From PCPOR2b sp965220385 (GTDB taxonomy: Bacteria > Poribacteria > WGA-4E > PCPOR2b), in contig OZ244825.1 in the NCBI GenBank assembly GCA_965220385.1, positions 5,890,001 to 5,954,000 on the forward strand: a stretch of DNA of 64,000 bases, given 5' to 3'. The position numbers and the translations under genes were made by a program. Positions 27,574 through 35,591 of the stretch are shown piece after piece. The notes below the pieces were generated by a model that worked only from the letters and a program-made list of their open reading frames with translations, did not search any database and was not told the DNA's origin. Position 1 is the stretch's first letter. Each line of letters starts with the position of its first letter.

Positions 27574-27803
27574 ATGCCAACTGTTCTAAGAGCTGGCCCG
27601 TATCGCATATACTTCTGGAGCCATGAACCTGACGAACCACCACATGTTCATGTTGATCGTGATGCCAATTCAGCCAAGTTTTGGCTTGGACCTGTTCGTT
27701 TCGCCCGCAATCTTACTTCAGCTCAGTAGAACTCCGCAGAATAGAACGGATAATAACTGAACAAGAACTTTTAGAGGCGTGGCATGACTACTTCGGACGT
27801 TAA
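27574..27803 (+). pseudogene. DUF4160 gene broken by a frameshift
   Basis: The ATG frame encodes the first 51 residues of a DUF4160 protein, with EPDEPPHVHVDRDANSAKFW, then stops at 27727-27729. Translation of the other frame from 27729 continues the family's C-terminus, ELRRIERIITEQELLEAWHD then YFGR, up to the TAA at 27801. One base appears to be missing (or two inserted) near 27725. No slippery heptamer is visible, so a mutation or sequencing error is more likely than programmed frameshifting. It overlaps the next gene by 20 bases. DUF4160 proteins are commonly paired with DUF2442 and suspected to form a toxin-antitoxin-like module. Confidence 0.8.
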
Positions 27804-28068
27804 ACCAGGTGAAGGTGTCAAAGATGTATATGTCACTGAAGACACCTTGAGCGTTGACCTCATTGATGGACGTACTATTATCGTGCCTTTGGTATGGTAT
27901 CCCAAACTCCTTCATGCAACGCCGGGGCAACGGGCAAATTGGCAGATATGTGGTGGTGGCTATGGGATTCATTGGCCAGATATTGATGAGGATTTAAGCA
28001 CGGAAGGTTTACTAAAAGGTGCTCCTGCACCGCGCGGTATCGCGCCAGTAAATCAGGCGGCTGACTAA
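27784..28068 (+). CDS. DUF2442 family protein
   Basis: 94 residues. Family core: LSVDLIDGRTIIVPLVWYP then KLLHATPGQRANW, ending with GGGYGIHWPDIDEDLS and GLLKGAPAPR. DUF2442 partners with DUF4160, and this gene starts inside the end of the broken DUF4160 gene, as expected for a coupled pair. Function is unproven; an antitoxin or DNA-binding role has been proposed for the pair on context. The reading frame is intact although the partner is frameshifted. Confidence 0.85.
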   Translation: MTTSDVKPGEGVKDVYVTEDTLSVDLIDGRTIIVPLVWYPKLLHATPGQRANWQICGGGYGIHWPDIDEDLSTEGLLKGAPAPRGIAPVNQAAD

Positions 28069-28105
28069 TGTGACAGATGTCTTAACGAAATCATACTCCA
28101 ATAAG

Positions 28106-28127
28106 GCCAAGTGACTGAATACTTGGC
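28106..28127. promoter_or_regulatory. Inverted repeat upstream of the aroF leader peptide
   Basis: GCCAAGT (28106-28112) and ACTTGGC (28121-28127) pair perfectly with an eight-base spacer, 27 bases before the leader ATG. It could be a 5' RNA stem or a regulator site. I found no convincing -35/-10 pair beside it. Confidence 0.4.
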
Positions 28128-28153
28128 TATCAATACACCTAAAAGAAATAACC

Positions 28154-28279
28154 ATGAAAAGCGTCTACCTACAGCCTCACATCGCAAATCAGACAACGCT
28201 GTACTTCTTTTATCTCTATCTCTTTTTGTTGTATTTGCGCTGCGATGGTGGGCGGGTAGACCCTGCATCGAAGATGTAG
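28154..28279 (+). CDS. Phe/Tyr-rich leader peptide of aroF (41 residues)
   Basis: Codons 17-27 read YFFYLYLFLLY: four Tyr and three Phe among eleven, plus Leu. DAHP synthase of this type is commonly controlled by Phe or Tyr, so the run matches end-product sensing. A further Tyr is at codon 5. The peptide ends CDGGRVDPASKM then TAG at 28277. Its codons 30-34 overlap the antiterminator segment, and codons 7-11 overlap the protector segment of the attenuator. The start is supported by frame and context; the ribosome site is weak (AAAAGAAATAACC). Likely a regulatory peptide without other function. Confidence 0.85.
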   Translation: MKSVYLQPHIANQTTLYFFYLYLFLLYLRCDGGRVDPASKM

Positions 28280-28350
28280 AGATTATCCCACATTCGGTTA
28301 TTCATTCACGCCCATCATCGGAAACAGGTTCGGTGGTGGGCGTTTTTTTT
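28174..28350 (+). promoter_or_regulatory. Four-segment transcription attenuator of aroF
   Basis: Segment 1, GCCTCACATCGC (28174-28185), can pair with segment 2, GCGATGGTGGGC (28242-28253), in ten of twelve positions, enclosing the Phe/Tyr codons in the loop. Segment 2 (28243-28254) can also pair with segment 3, CGCCCATCATCG (28309-28320), over 12 bp with one G-U. Segment 3 also pairs with segment 4, CGGTGGTGGGCG (28331-28342), over 12 bp with two G-U, followed by eight T (28343-28350): the terminator. A ribosome stalled at Phe/Tyr codons would break 1:2, allow 2:3 and so prevent 3:4. A small CTGCATC/GATGTAG hairpin covers the leader stop codon. Confidence 0.82.
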
Positions 28351-28373
28351 GTCTATAGGAGGCAAGCTAAATA

Positions 28374-29438
28374 ATGCAGACTAACGGTACAATTGACAGA
28401 AATGTCAAAGACTATCAGACCTTGATGAGCCCAAGGCAGTTGTTGACGGATCTTCCAAGAACAGATGCGATGACGCAAACAGTTCAACACGGCAGAGCGG
28501 CCATGAGGAACATCTTGGACGGCACCGATTCACGAAAATTTGTCATTGTTGGACCCTGTTCCATCCATGACGCAGAGCTCGCCCACGACTATGCGGCTAA
28601 ATTGAAAGAGGTTTCAGACGCTGTTTCAGACCGCTTGGTTATTGTAGTCAGATCTTATTTCGAGAAACCGCGCACCAGTTTGGGTTGGAAAGGCTTAATC
28701 TACGACCCACATCTAAATGGAGCAGGGGATATCAAGGATGGCTTATATATCTGCAGAAGGATCTTAATGGATAATCTTGAGATCGGATTGCCGTGCGCCA
28801 CTGAGTATCTTGAAACCTTCACGCCGCAATATAACTCCGATCTGGTCTCTTGGGCAGCGATCGGTGCGCGGACGACTGAGTCGCCACAACACAGACAACT
28901 CGCTTCGGGGTTATCAATGCCGGTTGGCTTCAAAAACAGCACTCAAGGCGATATCTCCGTTGCGGTCAATGCGATTCTATCCTCGAACGGCGAACACTCT
29001 TTTCTGGGGATTGATGGATACGGCGCTCCCTCTGTTGTGCGAACAACGGGCAATCCATACACCCATATCGTGATAAGGGGAAGCAATACGGGCGCAAATT
29101 ATGATTCACAAAGTGTCCAAGAGGTCCAAGCGATGCTGACGGAGGAGGACCTGCCTCCAAACGTTGTTATAGATTGCAGCCACGGGAATTCGGAGAAAGA
29201 TTACAGCAAGCAACCCGCTGTTTTTGAGGAGATATTGAAACAGATTCGTGACGGAAATGATGGGATCGTGGGAATCATGCTGGAATCAAATATTAACGCT
29301 GGGAGCCAGAAAATACCTTCTGACCTAACCGGGTTTGATAAGTCCACACTTGAGTACGGCGTTTCCGTCACTGACAGTTGTATTGATTGGGAGACAACTG
29401 CTTCGCTGCTTAAAGAGGCGCATAAAAGCCTCGCTTAG
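28374..29438 (+). CDS. aroF: 3-deoxy-7-phosphoheptulonate (DAHP) synthase, class I
   Basis: 354 residues, first enzyme of the shikimate pathway: phosphoenolpyruvate plus erythrose 4-phosphate gives DAHP. Class I (AroFGH) motifs: GPCSIHDAELAHDYAAKLK near residue 60, KPRTSLGWKGLIYDPHLNGA near 100, ARTTESPQHRQLASGLS and MPVGFKNSTQGD. Near the end, DCSHGNSEKD and GIMLESNINAGSQK carry metal and phosphate ligands. Length is the same as E. coli AroF/G/H. Regulated by the Phe/Tyr attenuator just upstream. GGAGG lies ten bases before the ATG. The isozyme letter rests on the leader codons and is provisional. Confidence 0.95.
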   Translation: MQTNGTIDRNVKDYQTLMSPRQLLTDLPRTDAMTQTVQHGRAAMRNILDGTDSRKFVIVGPCSIHDAELAHDYAAKLKEVSDAVSDRLVIVVRSYFEKPRTSLGWKGLIYDPHLNGAGDIKDGLYICRRILMDNLEIGLPCATEYLETFTPQYNSDLVSWAAIGARTTESPQHRQLASGLSMPVGFKNSTQGDISVAVNAILSSNGEHSFLGIDGYGAPSVVRTTGNPYTHIVIRGSNTGANYDSQSVQEVQAMLTEEDLPPNVVIDCSHGNSEKDYSKQPAVFEEILKQIRDGNDGIVGIMLESNINAGSQKIPSDLTGFDKSTLEYGVSVTDSCIDWETTASLLKEAHKSLA

Positions 29439-29467
29439 GCGATTTGAAAGGGATACGGGAAATCTTT

Positions 29468-30229
29468 ATGGCATGGTATGAAACCTTCTTTGATGAGAAC
29501 TACCTCAAGGAGTACGCAAGGGGGCTTACGCCTGAGCGGGCCCAGAAAGAGGCGGATTTCATCGACAGGACGCTGAATCTCCCGCAGACTGCTGAAGGTG
29601 CGCGAATTTTAGATCTGTGTTGTGGGCACGGCAGGCATACCGTTGAACTCGCAGCAGCGGGCTATTCGATGGTTGGACAGGATCTCTCAACCATCTTCCT
29701 CGATCTTGCGAAAGATGCCGCTGCAGCGCGCGATCTTCAGATTCGATTTATCCACGCCGATATGAGGCAGATTCCATTTGAGGGCGAGTTAGATGCGGTC
29801 ATCAATCTGTTCTCGGCTTTTGGATATTTTGATGACGATGCGGAGAATCAGAAGGTCCTCGACGCCGTTGGGAGGGCGTTAAAGCCGGGGGGGAAGCTCC
29901 TCATTGACCTCCTCAATACTCTGCGGATCATCCGTGATTTTCTGCCTCAAAGTTGGGACGAACTTCCAGATGGTACAGTTGTCCTGACTAAACGAAATTA
30001 CAATATCCTGACAGGGTATAATGAAGAATGTCGCACCTACATCGCTCCCGACGGTAGCAAGCGGGAAATTCACCTGGCTTTACGGTTGTACTTCTATCCT
30101 GAGTTGACAAAGATGCTTAACCGTGCAGGCCTTGCGCCGATTCAAGTGTTCGGCGGTTTTGATGGTAGTGAGTTCACGTGGGATTCGAAGCGGATGATTG
30201 TTCTGGCTGAAAAGCAGCGCGAAGCATAA
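29468..30229 (+). CDS. Class I SAM-dependent methyltransferase
   Basis: 253 residues. Motif I ARILDLCCGHGRHTVELA near residue 45 binds SAM; the acidic residue of motif II is in GQDLS, and DAVINLFSAFGYFDDD is motif IV. The final strand, GSEFTWDSKRMIVLAEK, is typical. Acceptor unknown. Start at the ATG 29468 (MAWYETFFDENY), favoured because this is a typical beginning; the TTG at 29444 adds eight residues. It follows aroF by 29 bases and may be co-transcribed from the attenuated promoter. Confidence 0.88.
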   Translation: MAWYETFFDENYLKEYARGLTPERAQKEADFIDRTLNLPQTAEGARILDLCCGHGRHTVELAAAGYSMVGQDLSTIFLDLAKDAAAARDLQIRFIHADMRQIPFEGELDAVINLFSAFGYFDDDAENQKVLDAVGRALKPGGKLLIDLLNTLRIIRDFLPQSWDELPDGTVVLTKRNYNILTGYNEECRTYIAPDGSKREIHLALRLYFYPELTKMLNRAGLAPIQVFGGFDGSEFTWDSKRMIVLAEKQREA

Positions 30230-30275
30230 GTACACCTAAAAGGAGTGGATCAGAGAGTTAAAAGAAAATCCTCTA

Positions 30276-30313
30276 TCACGTTTTACGTTTCACGCATCAC
30301 GACACGCATCACG
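30276..30313. repeat. CACGTTTCACGCATCACG repeat upstream of leuA
   Basis: Contains ACGTTTCACGCATCACG and a second ACACGCATCACG, one of four copies in the window (7528, 30276, 47118, 49563). It ends at the ribosome-site-like AAAGGAGG of the leuA leader. Confidence 0.7.
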
Positions 30314-30440
30314 AAAGGAGGTGATGAAGGTGGGGTTGACGGCTACCGACGAACCGGATTTACGTGATATTGAAAGCAATCTTACATCGTTAGAGCAACA
30401 GAGTGAAGAGAGTACAACTACAAAAAAGGAGAATCACACT

Positions 30441-31976
30441 GTGTCTGAGAAAGTTTATATTTTTGATACAACCCTGCGAGATGCCGAGCAAACACCCGGT
30501 GCTGCGCTGAATCTTGAGGAAAAGTTGGAAATCGCGAAGCACCTCGCAAAACTGAAAGTCGATATTATCGAAGCCGGTTTCCCCGTCTCATCGCCCGGCG
30601 ATTTCGATGCAGTGACGCGCATCTCTAATGAAGTAGAGGGTCCGGAAATTTGTGCGCTTTCGCGCGTGGTTGAGAAGGATATCACCGCGGCATGGGGAGC
30701 AATTAAGGACGCACGAAGGCCTCGTATTCACACGTTTGTCGGTACATCACCTATTCACCGGGAACGTATCACGCGGACATCGCCCGAGGAAACATTGAAA
30801 ATGGCGGTCGATGCGGTCGCCTACGCGAAGGAACTATCCGCCGGACACCTCGATGCAACTATCGAATTTTCGCCGATGGACGCCGGACGCACGGAGCCAA
30901 GCTATCTTTATGAGGTGGTCGAGGCGACGATCGCGGCGGGCGCGACGGTTGTCAATATACCCGAAACGGTGGGCTGGACTGTGCCCGCTGAATTCGGGAA
31001 ATTGATCGCGGACATCAAAGCGAATGTCCCCAACATTGATCAAGCGATCATCAGTGTCCACTGCCATAACGACCTCGGATTCGCTGTTGCGAACAGCCTC
31101 GAAGCGGTCGAAAACGGGGCAAGGCAGATCGAGTGCACAATCAATGGACTTGGTGAACGCGCTGGCAACACCTCGCTTGAAGAGGTTGTAATGGCAATCC
31201 AGACCCGTCGGGACTATTACAGCGACTACTATACCGACATCAATACGAAAGAGATCGTTCCGATTAGCCGTCGCGTCAGCCGGACGATGGGAATACCCGT
31301 TCAACCGAACAAAGCAATCGTTGGTGAGAATGCTTTTGCACACAGTTCTGGCATCCATCAAGACGGTGTTATCAAGCAGCGAAACACCTTTGAGATTATC
31401 GATCCGGCAGATGTCGGTTGGCAAGAGAGTCAGATTATCCTCAGTCCGCGGTCCGGACGTAACGCCCTCCGGCACCGCTTGGGTGCACTCGGCTATGAGG
31501 TGACTCAAGAGCAGCTCGAAAAGATTTACGAGCGATTCCTCAGTGTCGCCGATAAGAAGAAAGAGGTTCACGATGCCGACCTTGAAGCGATCATGAGAGA
31601 CGAGGTTCGCTCGATCCCCGAAACCTTCCAATTGGAGTATATTCAGGTGGTCAGCGGAACGAGGATCTCTTCAACAACGACCGTGGGCGTCCGTACCGAA
31701 ACGGGCATCGTTGAAGAAGCTTCCACCGGCGATGGGCCTGTTGATGCCGCCTACAAAGCAATTGACCGGGTCGCCAAGATCCCCCTCTTGCTCACGGACT
31801 ACAACATCAGGGCTGTAACCGAGGGGAAGGATGCTATCGGTGAAGTTACAATCAGGGTGCAGGACAACGGGCATGTGATTAATGGGAACGGTGCAAGCAC
31901 GGATATTATTGAAGCGAGCGCGAAAGCCTACATCGATGCTATCAACAAGGTTGTCCACCTGCGCTATGAAGAGTAG
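30441..31976 (+). CDS. leuA: 2-isopropylmalate synthase
   Basis: 511 residues from GTG 30441. First step of leucine synthesis: acetyl-CoA plus 2-oxoisovalerate. Motifs: VYIFDTTLRDAEQTPG at the N-terminus (usual form RDGEQ, so Gly is replaced by Ala), SVHCHNDLGFAVAN with metal-binding His, and GLGERAGNTSLEEVVMAI. The C-terminal LeuA dimer/regulatory domain begins near LEYIQVVSGTRISSTTT and would bind leucine. The GTG has AAAAAGGAG nine bases upstream and gives the standard N-terminus. A longer reading from 30321/30324 also has AAAGGAGG but adds 40 low-complexity residues (see findings). Confidence 0.93.
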   Translation: MSEKVYIFDTTLRDAEQTPGAALNLEEKLEIAKHLAKLKVDIIEAGFPVSSPGDFDAVTRISNEVEGPEICALSRVVEKDITAAWGAIKDARRPRIHTFVGTSPIHRERITRTSPEETLKMAVDAVAYAKELSAGHLDATIEFSPMDAGRTEPSYLYEVVEATIAAGATVVNIPETVGWTVPAEFGKLIADIKANVPNIDQAIISVHCHNDLGFAVANSLEAVENGARQIECTINGLGERAGNTSLEEVVMAIQTRRDYYSDYYTDINTKEIVPISRRVSRTMGIPVQPNKAIVGENAFAHSSGIHQDGVIKQRNTFEIIDPADVGWQESQIILSPRSGRNALRHRLGALGYEVTQEQLEKIYERFLSVADKKKEVHDADLEAIMRDEVRSIPETFQLEYIQVVSGTRISSTTTVGVRTETGIVEEASTGDGPVDAAYKAIDRVAKIPLLLTDYNIRAVTEGKDAIGEVTIRVQDNGHVINGNGASTDIIEASAKAYIDAINKVVHLRYEE

Positions 31977-31998
31977 CAAACAGGAGATCCGTAAACAG

Positions 31999-32042
31999 AA
32001 AAGCCGTAGGGGCACAGTATATTGTGTCTCTACGGCTTTTTT
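31999..32042 (+). terminator. Strong terminator after leuA
   Basis: AAAAGCCGTAGGGGCACA (31999-32016) pairs with TGTGTCTCTACGGCTTTT (32023-32040), two internal mismatches or wobbles, then extra T. It lies 23 bases after the leuA stop. Confidence 0.85.
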
Positions 32043-32321
32043 AAATTCTATGGATAGGTACTTCACGTAAGCATTTCCCGCCTTGCTATATCTAACCCCC
32101 GTTCTACTATCAGTGAATTGACCTGCCTCTTCCGTTCATTCCTGCTCCGTTGTTGCTCTCCACAGAAACCCGCTCAGCAAGTCGTTCGCCTGTATCGCCC
32201 CCAGAGAATTTCTCAGAAAAAATCGAACCTTTTATCCTATCGTTTGCCTAACCCTAACGAAAATCGATTTTCATAAACTTGCAGTAAACTCATTTCATTT
32301 TATCTTACGGAGGGATATATC
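32043..32321. other. Leader region of the envelope-protein/type II secretion genes
   Basis: 279 bases without a gene. A 14-base perfect palindrome, GAAAATCGATTTTC, lies at 32259-32272, 50 bases before the next ATG, and could be an operator. No convincing -35/-10 pair identified. TTACGGAGGG before 32322 is the ribosome site. Confidence 0.45.
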
Positions 32322-32936
32322 ATGTTTTTCACGTTGCAGAAACCCAACCCATCAAACCCAAAATTGAATCGCTCATTCGTTGGTATACTTACCATCGGTT
32401 TGGTCTTGATAAGTGCTTACTTCATTTCGGCGCAAGAGGATACGCGCCCCGATCGTTCCAGTCGAGAACAGCGAACGCGTGGGGAACGCGGCGAGAGAGG
32501 GAGAGGTCAATTTAATGTCGCAGAGATGGTCGAGCGACAAACGCAACGCGCCATTGAGAATCTGAATCTTTCTGACGAAGAGGGTGCTGTACTCGTGCCG
32601 AAAATCAAAGCCATAGCACAGCATCGCCTGGAGCAACGCCAAACGTTGCGACCACTTACACAAACCCTGCGCACCTCAGTTGACGGCGAGGATAAAGCAG
32701 CAATTAAGTCCGCGCTCGACGCGCTTAAGGCACAGCAGAATAAACAGAAGACGAAAGCCGAAGCGTTAGAGAAGGAATTGGTCGAACTATTAACCTTGCG
32801 CCAAGAAGCTCAGTTGACGATCGCTGGTATCGTCAACAGCGATGGTGGAGCCGGTGGATTTGGTGGTCGTCGGGGGCGCCTCGGTGGTGGAGATGGACGC
32901 CGTGGTGATAGACCGGATAGACCACGCGGTAATTAA
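32322..32936 (+). CDS. Exported Spy/CpxP-like helical protein with Gly/Arg tail
   Basis: 204 residues. N-terminal hydrophobic segment GILTIGLVLISAYFISAQ serves as signal or anchor. An Arg/Glu-rich linker (REQRTRGERGERGRG) leads into helices with NLSDEEGAVLVPKIKAIAQ and long Gln/Glu/Lys stretches, as in LTXXQ/Spy-like periplasmic proteins. The end is Gly/Arg/Asp-rich (GRRGDRPDRPRGN). Family assignment is tentative. GGAGGG lies upstream of the ATG. It precedes a second protein of the same style and the type II secretion genes. Confidence 0.65.
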   Translation: MFFTLQKPNPSNPKLNRSFVGILTIGLVLISAYFISAQEDTRPDRSSREQRTRGERGERGRGQFNVAEMVERQTQRAIENLNLSDEEGAVLVPKIKAIAQHRLEQRQTLRPLTQTLRTSVDGEDKAAIKSALDALKAQQNKQKTKAEALEKELVELLTLRQEAQLTIAGIVNSDGGAGGFGGRRGRLGGGDGRRGDRPDRPRGN

Positions 32937-33041
32937 TAGCATGGCGATTTAAGCGAGCGGCTAAGGGGAGTTGCGGAGATGTATCCTTCCTTTAGCCGTT
33001 CTTTCCTTAATACAATACATTTAGCATCAAAGGATATGTAA

Positions 33042-33557
33042 ATGAACAGCCAAACATCCCTCAACGGACTTATTTTTATCGTCATTATATTTGCTGTATC
33101 TGCGTGTGGTAGCACGAAGTTGCTGGATATTGAGAAAACTTCAAGCGTCTTAAATCTGTCAGAGTCTCAGCGCAGGGCGGTGCAATCCAAAGTGCAGCAG
33201 ATTGAGGAGATCGTTGAAGATTACGAGTTAGAGAAGGAAACGTTGGAAGCCGGGTTCGCGGAAAGACGGAATCAGATGCGCAGCGGTGGGGTGGTCGGAG
33301 GTCGTGGACGTGGCAGAGTGCGTGGCGGTTCCCAGAACCAGATGCAGACGTTCTATCAACAGCGCGCAGCCTTCCAAAAACAGATTGATACGTTAGTTGT
33401 GGAGATCCAAGAAAATCTCAATAAAGAACAGAAAGAGAAATTCGCCGAGATCAAGCTGCCCGAACTAAAATTACCCGAAATGGGACGGCGTGGCGGGTCT
33501 GGCGGTGGTCGCAGACGCGGTGGAGGTCAAGGTGGGTTTGGTGGTCTGGGCGGATAA
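33042..33557 (+). CDS. Lipoprotein of Spy-like style with Gly/Arg-rich blocks
   Basis: 171 residues. A signal peptide ends in the lipobox VSACG, so Cys22 is probably lipidated. The mature part starts with VLNLSESQRRAVQSKVQQIE, a typical beginning of Spy/LTXXQ-like periplasmic helices, then a Gly/Arg insertion (GGRGRGRVRGGSQNQ) and more helix (NLNKEQKEKFAEI). The tail is again Gly/Arg-rich (GRRGGSGGGRRRGGGQGG). Such repeats also interrupt the secretin downstream, hinting at a shared envelope role. AAAGGATATG lies upstream. Confidence 0.65.
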   Translation: MNSQTSLNGLIFIVIIFAVSACGSTKLLDIEKTSSVLNLSESQRRAVQSKVQQIEEIVEDYELEKETLEAGFAERRNQMRSGGVVGGRGRGRVRGGSQNQMQTFYQQRAAFQKQIDTLVVEIQENLNKEQKEKFAEIKLPELKLPEMGRRGGSGGGRRRGGGQGGFGGLGG

Positions 33558-33626
33558 CCTCCGAACCTATGCACCCAATGCTTGACATCTTCAATTTACA
33601 CGAGAACTCACAATGAGGAGACAATT

Positions 33627-34907
33627 ATGACACAACGATTTACTCATTTAGCGAACACATTTTTATATATTACTATCATACTGATCATACTTCTGAGTAG
33701 TAATATAGTCGGGGCAGAAAATCACGGAGCAGCGACTCAAGCGGAATGGCACCAATGGCGAGGCGCGAATCGGGATGGGGTATCTCTCGAAACGGGGATC
33801 CTCAAGGCGTGGTCCAAGGCGGGACCGAAAGAGTTGTGGCGACTTCCGCTGGGTGATGGTTTTTCAGGGATCTCAGTTGCGAACGGACGCGCCTATACCA
33901 TGTTTGCCAAGGGCGAGGACGAGGTTGTCCTGTGTCTTGATGCGGAAACAGGGAAGGAGCTTTGGCGATATCTTGACGATTGGTTTTACACGGAACGTCA
34001 GGGCGGAAACGGACCACGCTCCACACCGACGATTGATGGCGATACGGTTTACGTCCTGAGTGCCTTTGGGCGACTCGTTGCACTCAACGCAAATACAGGA
34101 GAAGAGCTTTGGGCGCACGATTTCACAAAAGCATTTTCGAGTTCAATGCCGCGCTGGGGTTTCTCGACATCACCTGTTATTGAGGATCACCGTTTGCTCG
34201 TTGAGGTCGGTGGCGCAAACGATAACGCTATTATTGCTTTTAACAAAGGGACCGGAGACCGTATTTGGGGGAGGGCAACTTCTCCTTCCAGCTACTCCTC
34301 CCCAATTCTTGTGACCGTCAACGGTGTCCGACAGGCACTCTTTTTCGCACGGGATGAACTTCTCGCCGTTTCACCCGAAGATGGAAGTGTGTACTGGCGT
34401 TATCCGTGGTATGGTGGACGGAATAGTGACAATCGCGTAACGCCGGTCTTCATCTCACCTGATAAGATTTTTATTTCGTCTCGGAGTGGTGATGCCGGGG
34501 TTGTCCTACGGATTATCGGGGCAGATGCCGATATGCGCGTCGAAGAGGTCTGGCGCAGCCATACGATGATTAATGGCTTTTCCACAACCGTACTTTATGA
34601 CGGTTACATCTACGGTTTCTCAAACACCATTTTTAAGTGTATCAACGCTGATACAGGTGAGGAGAAATGGAAGACCCGTGGGTTTGGTCAAGGCACGGTT
34701 ATTTATGCAGATCGACACCTTATTGTGCTTGGTGAAGATGGGAATCTCGCACTCGTTGAAGCGACGCCGGAGGCATATCGCGAAGTTGCACGGACGCAGG
34801 TCTTTTCTGGACGGTGCTGGACCGCCCCCACACTATCTGATGGCAAACTTTACTTACGAAACCACCAAGAGATAGTCTGCTTGGACTTAAGAGATCGTGG
34901 GGAATAG
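33627..34907 (+). CDS. Exported PQQ-type beta-propeller protein
   Basis: 426 residues. Signal peptide FLYITIILIILLSSNIVGAE, then HQWRGANRDGVSLETGILKAW, the usual opening of outer-envelope PQQ-like propellers (BamB relatives). Blade repeats of the form D-A-x-T-G-E-E-L-W recur: LDAETGKELWRY, LNANTGEELWAHD, NADTGEEKWKT. It binds no obvious cofactor. Start: the ATG at 33627 has GAGGAG; the reading from 33582 adds 15 unlikely residues. Three bases before gspC, so it is co-transcribed with the secretion genes. Confidence 0.85.
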   Translation: MTQRFTHLANTFLYITIILIILLSSNIVGAENHGAATQAEWHQWRGANRDGVSLETGILKAWSKAGPKELWRLPLGDGFSGISVANGRAYTMFAKGEDEVVLCLDAETGKELWRYLDDWFYTERQGGNGPRSTPTIDGDTVYVLSAFGRLVALNANTGEELWAHDFTKAFSSSMPRWGFSTSPVIEDHRLLVEVGGANDNAIIAFNKGTGDRIWGRATSPSSYSSPILVTVNGVRQALFFARDELLAVSPEDGSVYWRYPWYGGRNSDNRVTPVFISPDKIFISSRSGDAGVVLRIIGADADMRVEEVWRSHTMINGFSTTVLYDGYIYGFSNTIFKCINADTGEEKWKTRGFGQGTVIYADRHLIVLGEDGNLALVEATPEAYREVARTQVFSGRCWTAPTLSDGKLYLRNHQEIVCLDLRDRGE

Positions 34908-34910
34908 TCA

Positions 34911-35591
34911 GTGAAAAATATCATTGCCCTGTCAATTTTGGGTATTATCATTCTGGGGTTCATCATATATTTCGTTATCTCCCAAATGGGCAAGAGTGAT
35001 ACAGTCCTCAAATCGTTCCAACTGCCACAAAAAGTGTCTTCATCGAAGTCCGCTTTCTCCCTACAAGAGCGGGCTTTTTCGTTCCACCGAGGTCCAGAAG
35101 ATTACGAGGTTATCGCCGAAAACAACATATTTCGACCGCTCGGTTGGAAAAGAGAGGTCCAATCATCAGAAGAACCCGCCCCAACGGTCGCGCCTGAACC
35201 GATTCTCGAAATACCACCATCTCCGCCGACTTATACACTCGTGCTGACCGGGATTGCAAGAAGCGGTTCAGACTGGGTTGCCGTTGTCGAAGACCGGAAA
35301 CGGGTTGAAGGGACATTTCTCCGGCGTGGTGAAACCCTGAAAGACGTGCGCGTACAAGATATTATGTCCGAACATATCACGCTAACTCGTGATGGAACGA
35401 CCCTCCAACTTGCGTTGGGCGAGAGTATTGAATACGGGGTGGATGGACGGCTACGATTTGGCACCGCCGGTGCCGCGAAGATATCGAAACTTGCCAACGG
35501 AGCGAGTGCAGATGCGGATAGTGATGATGACAGTAGACAGAGCCTCATTGAACGGATGCGAGCGAGGAGACAGAGGGAATTAAATCAATGA
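34911..35591 (+). CDS. gspC: Type II secretion system protein GspC-like
   Basis: 226 residues. One N-terminal membrane helix (IIALSILGIIILGFIIYFVI), a linker, and the HR domain pattern DYEVIAENNIFRPLGWK followed by YTLVLTGIARSGSDWVAVVED, where GspC/PulC proteins contact the secretin. The usual PDZ domain is replaced by a short Arg-rich tail. The start is GTG, three bases after the propeller stop, with GGGGAA upstream. Its stop overlaps the gspD start by four bases (ATGA). Confidence 0.75.
   Translation: MKNIIALSILGIIILGFIIYFVISQMGKSDTVLKSFQLPQKVSSSKSAFSLQERAFSFHRGPEDYEVIAENNIFRPLGWKREVQSSEEPAPTVAPEPILEIPPSPPTYTLVLTGIARSGSDWVAVVEDRKRVEGTFLRRGETLKDVRVQDIMSEHITLTRDGTTLQLALGESIEYGVDGRLRFGTAGAAKISKLANGASADADSDDDSRQSLIERMRARRQRELNQ

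Noticed and set aside
28080..28373. T-box or other tRNA-sensing riboswitch before aroF
   Set aside because: No T-box consensus seen; the leader peptide and pairing segments explain the region better.
29444..29467. TTG start for the methyltransferase
   Set aside because: Adds eight residues without ribosome-site support; the ATG at 29468 gives a typical N-terminus.
30834..31631. 265-codon minus-strand ORF
   Set aside because: Antisense to leuA; no recognisable domain.
32279..32306. TTGCAG...TATCTT as a promoter for 32322
   Set aside because: The implied transcript start would fall on the ribosome site, leaving no leader.
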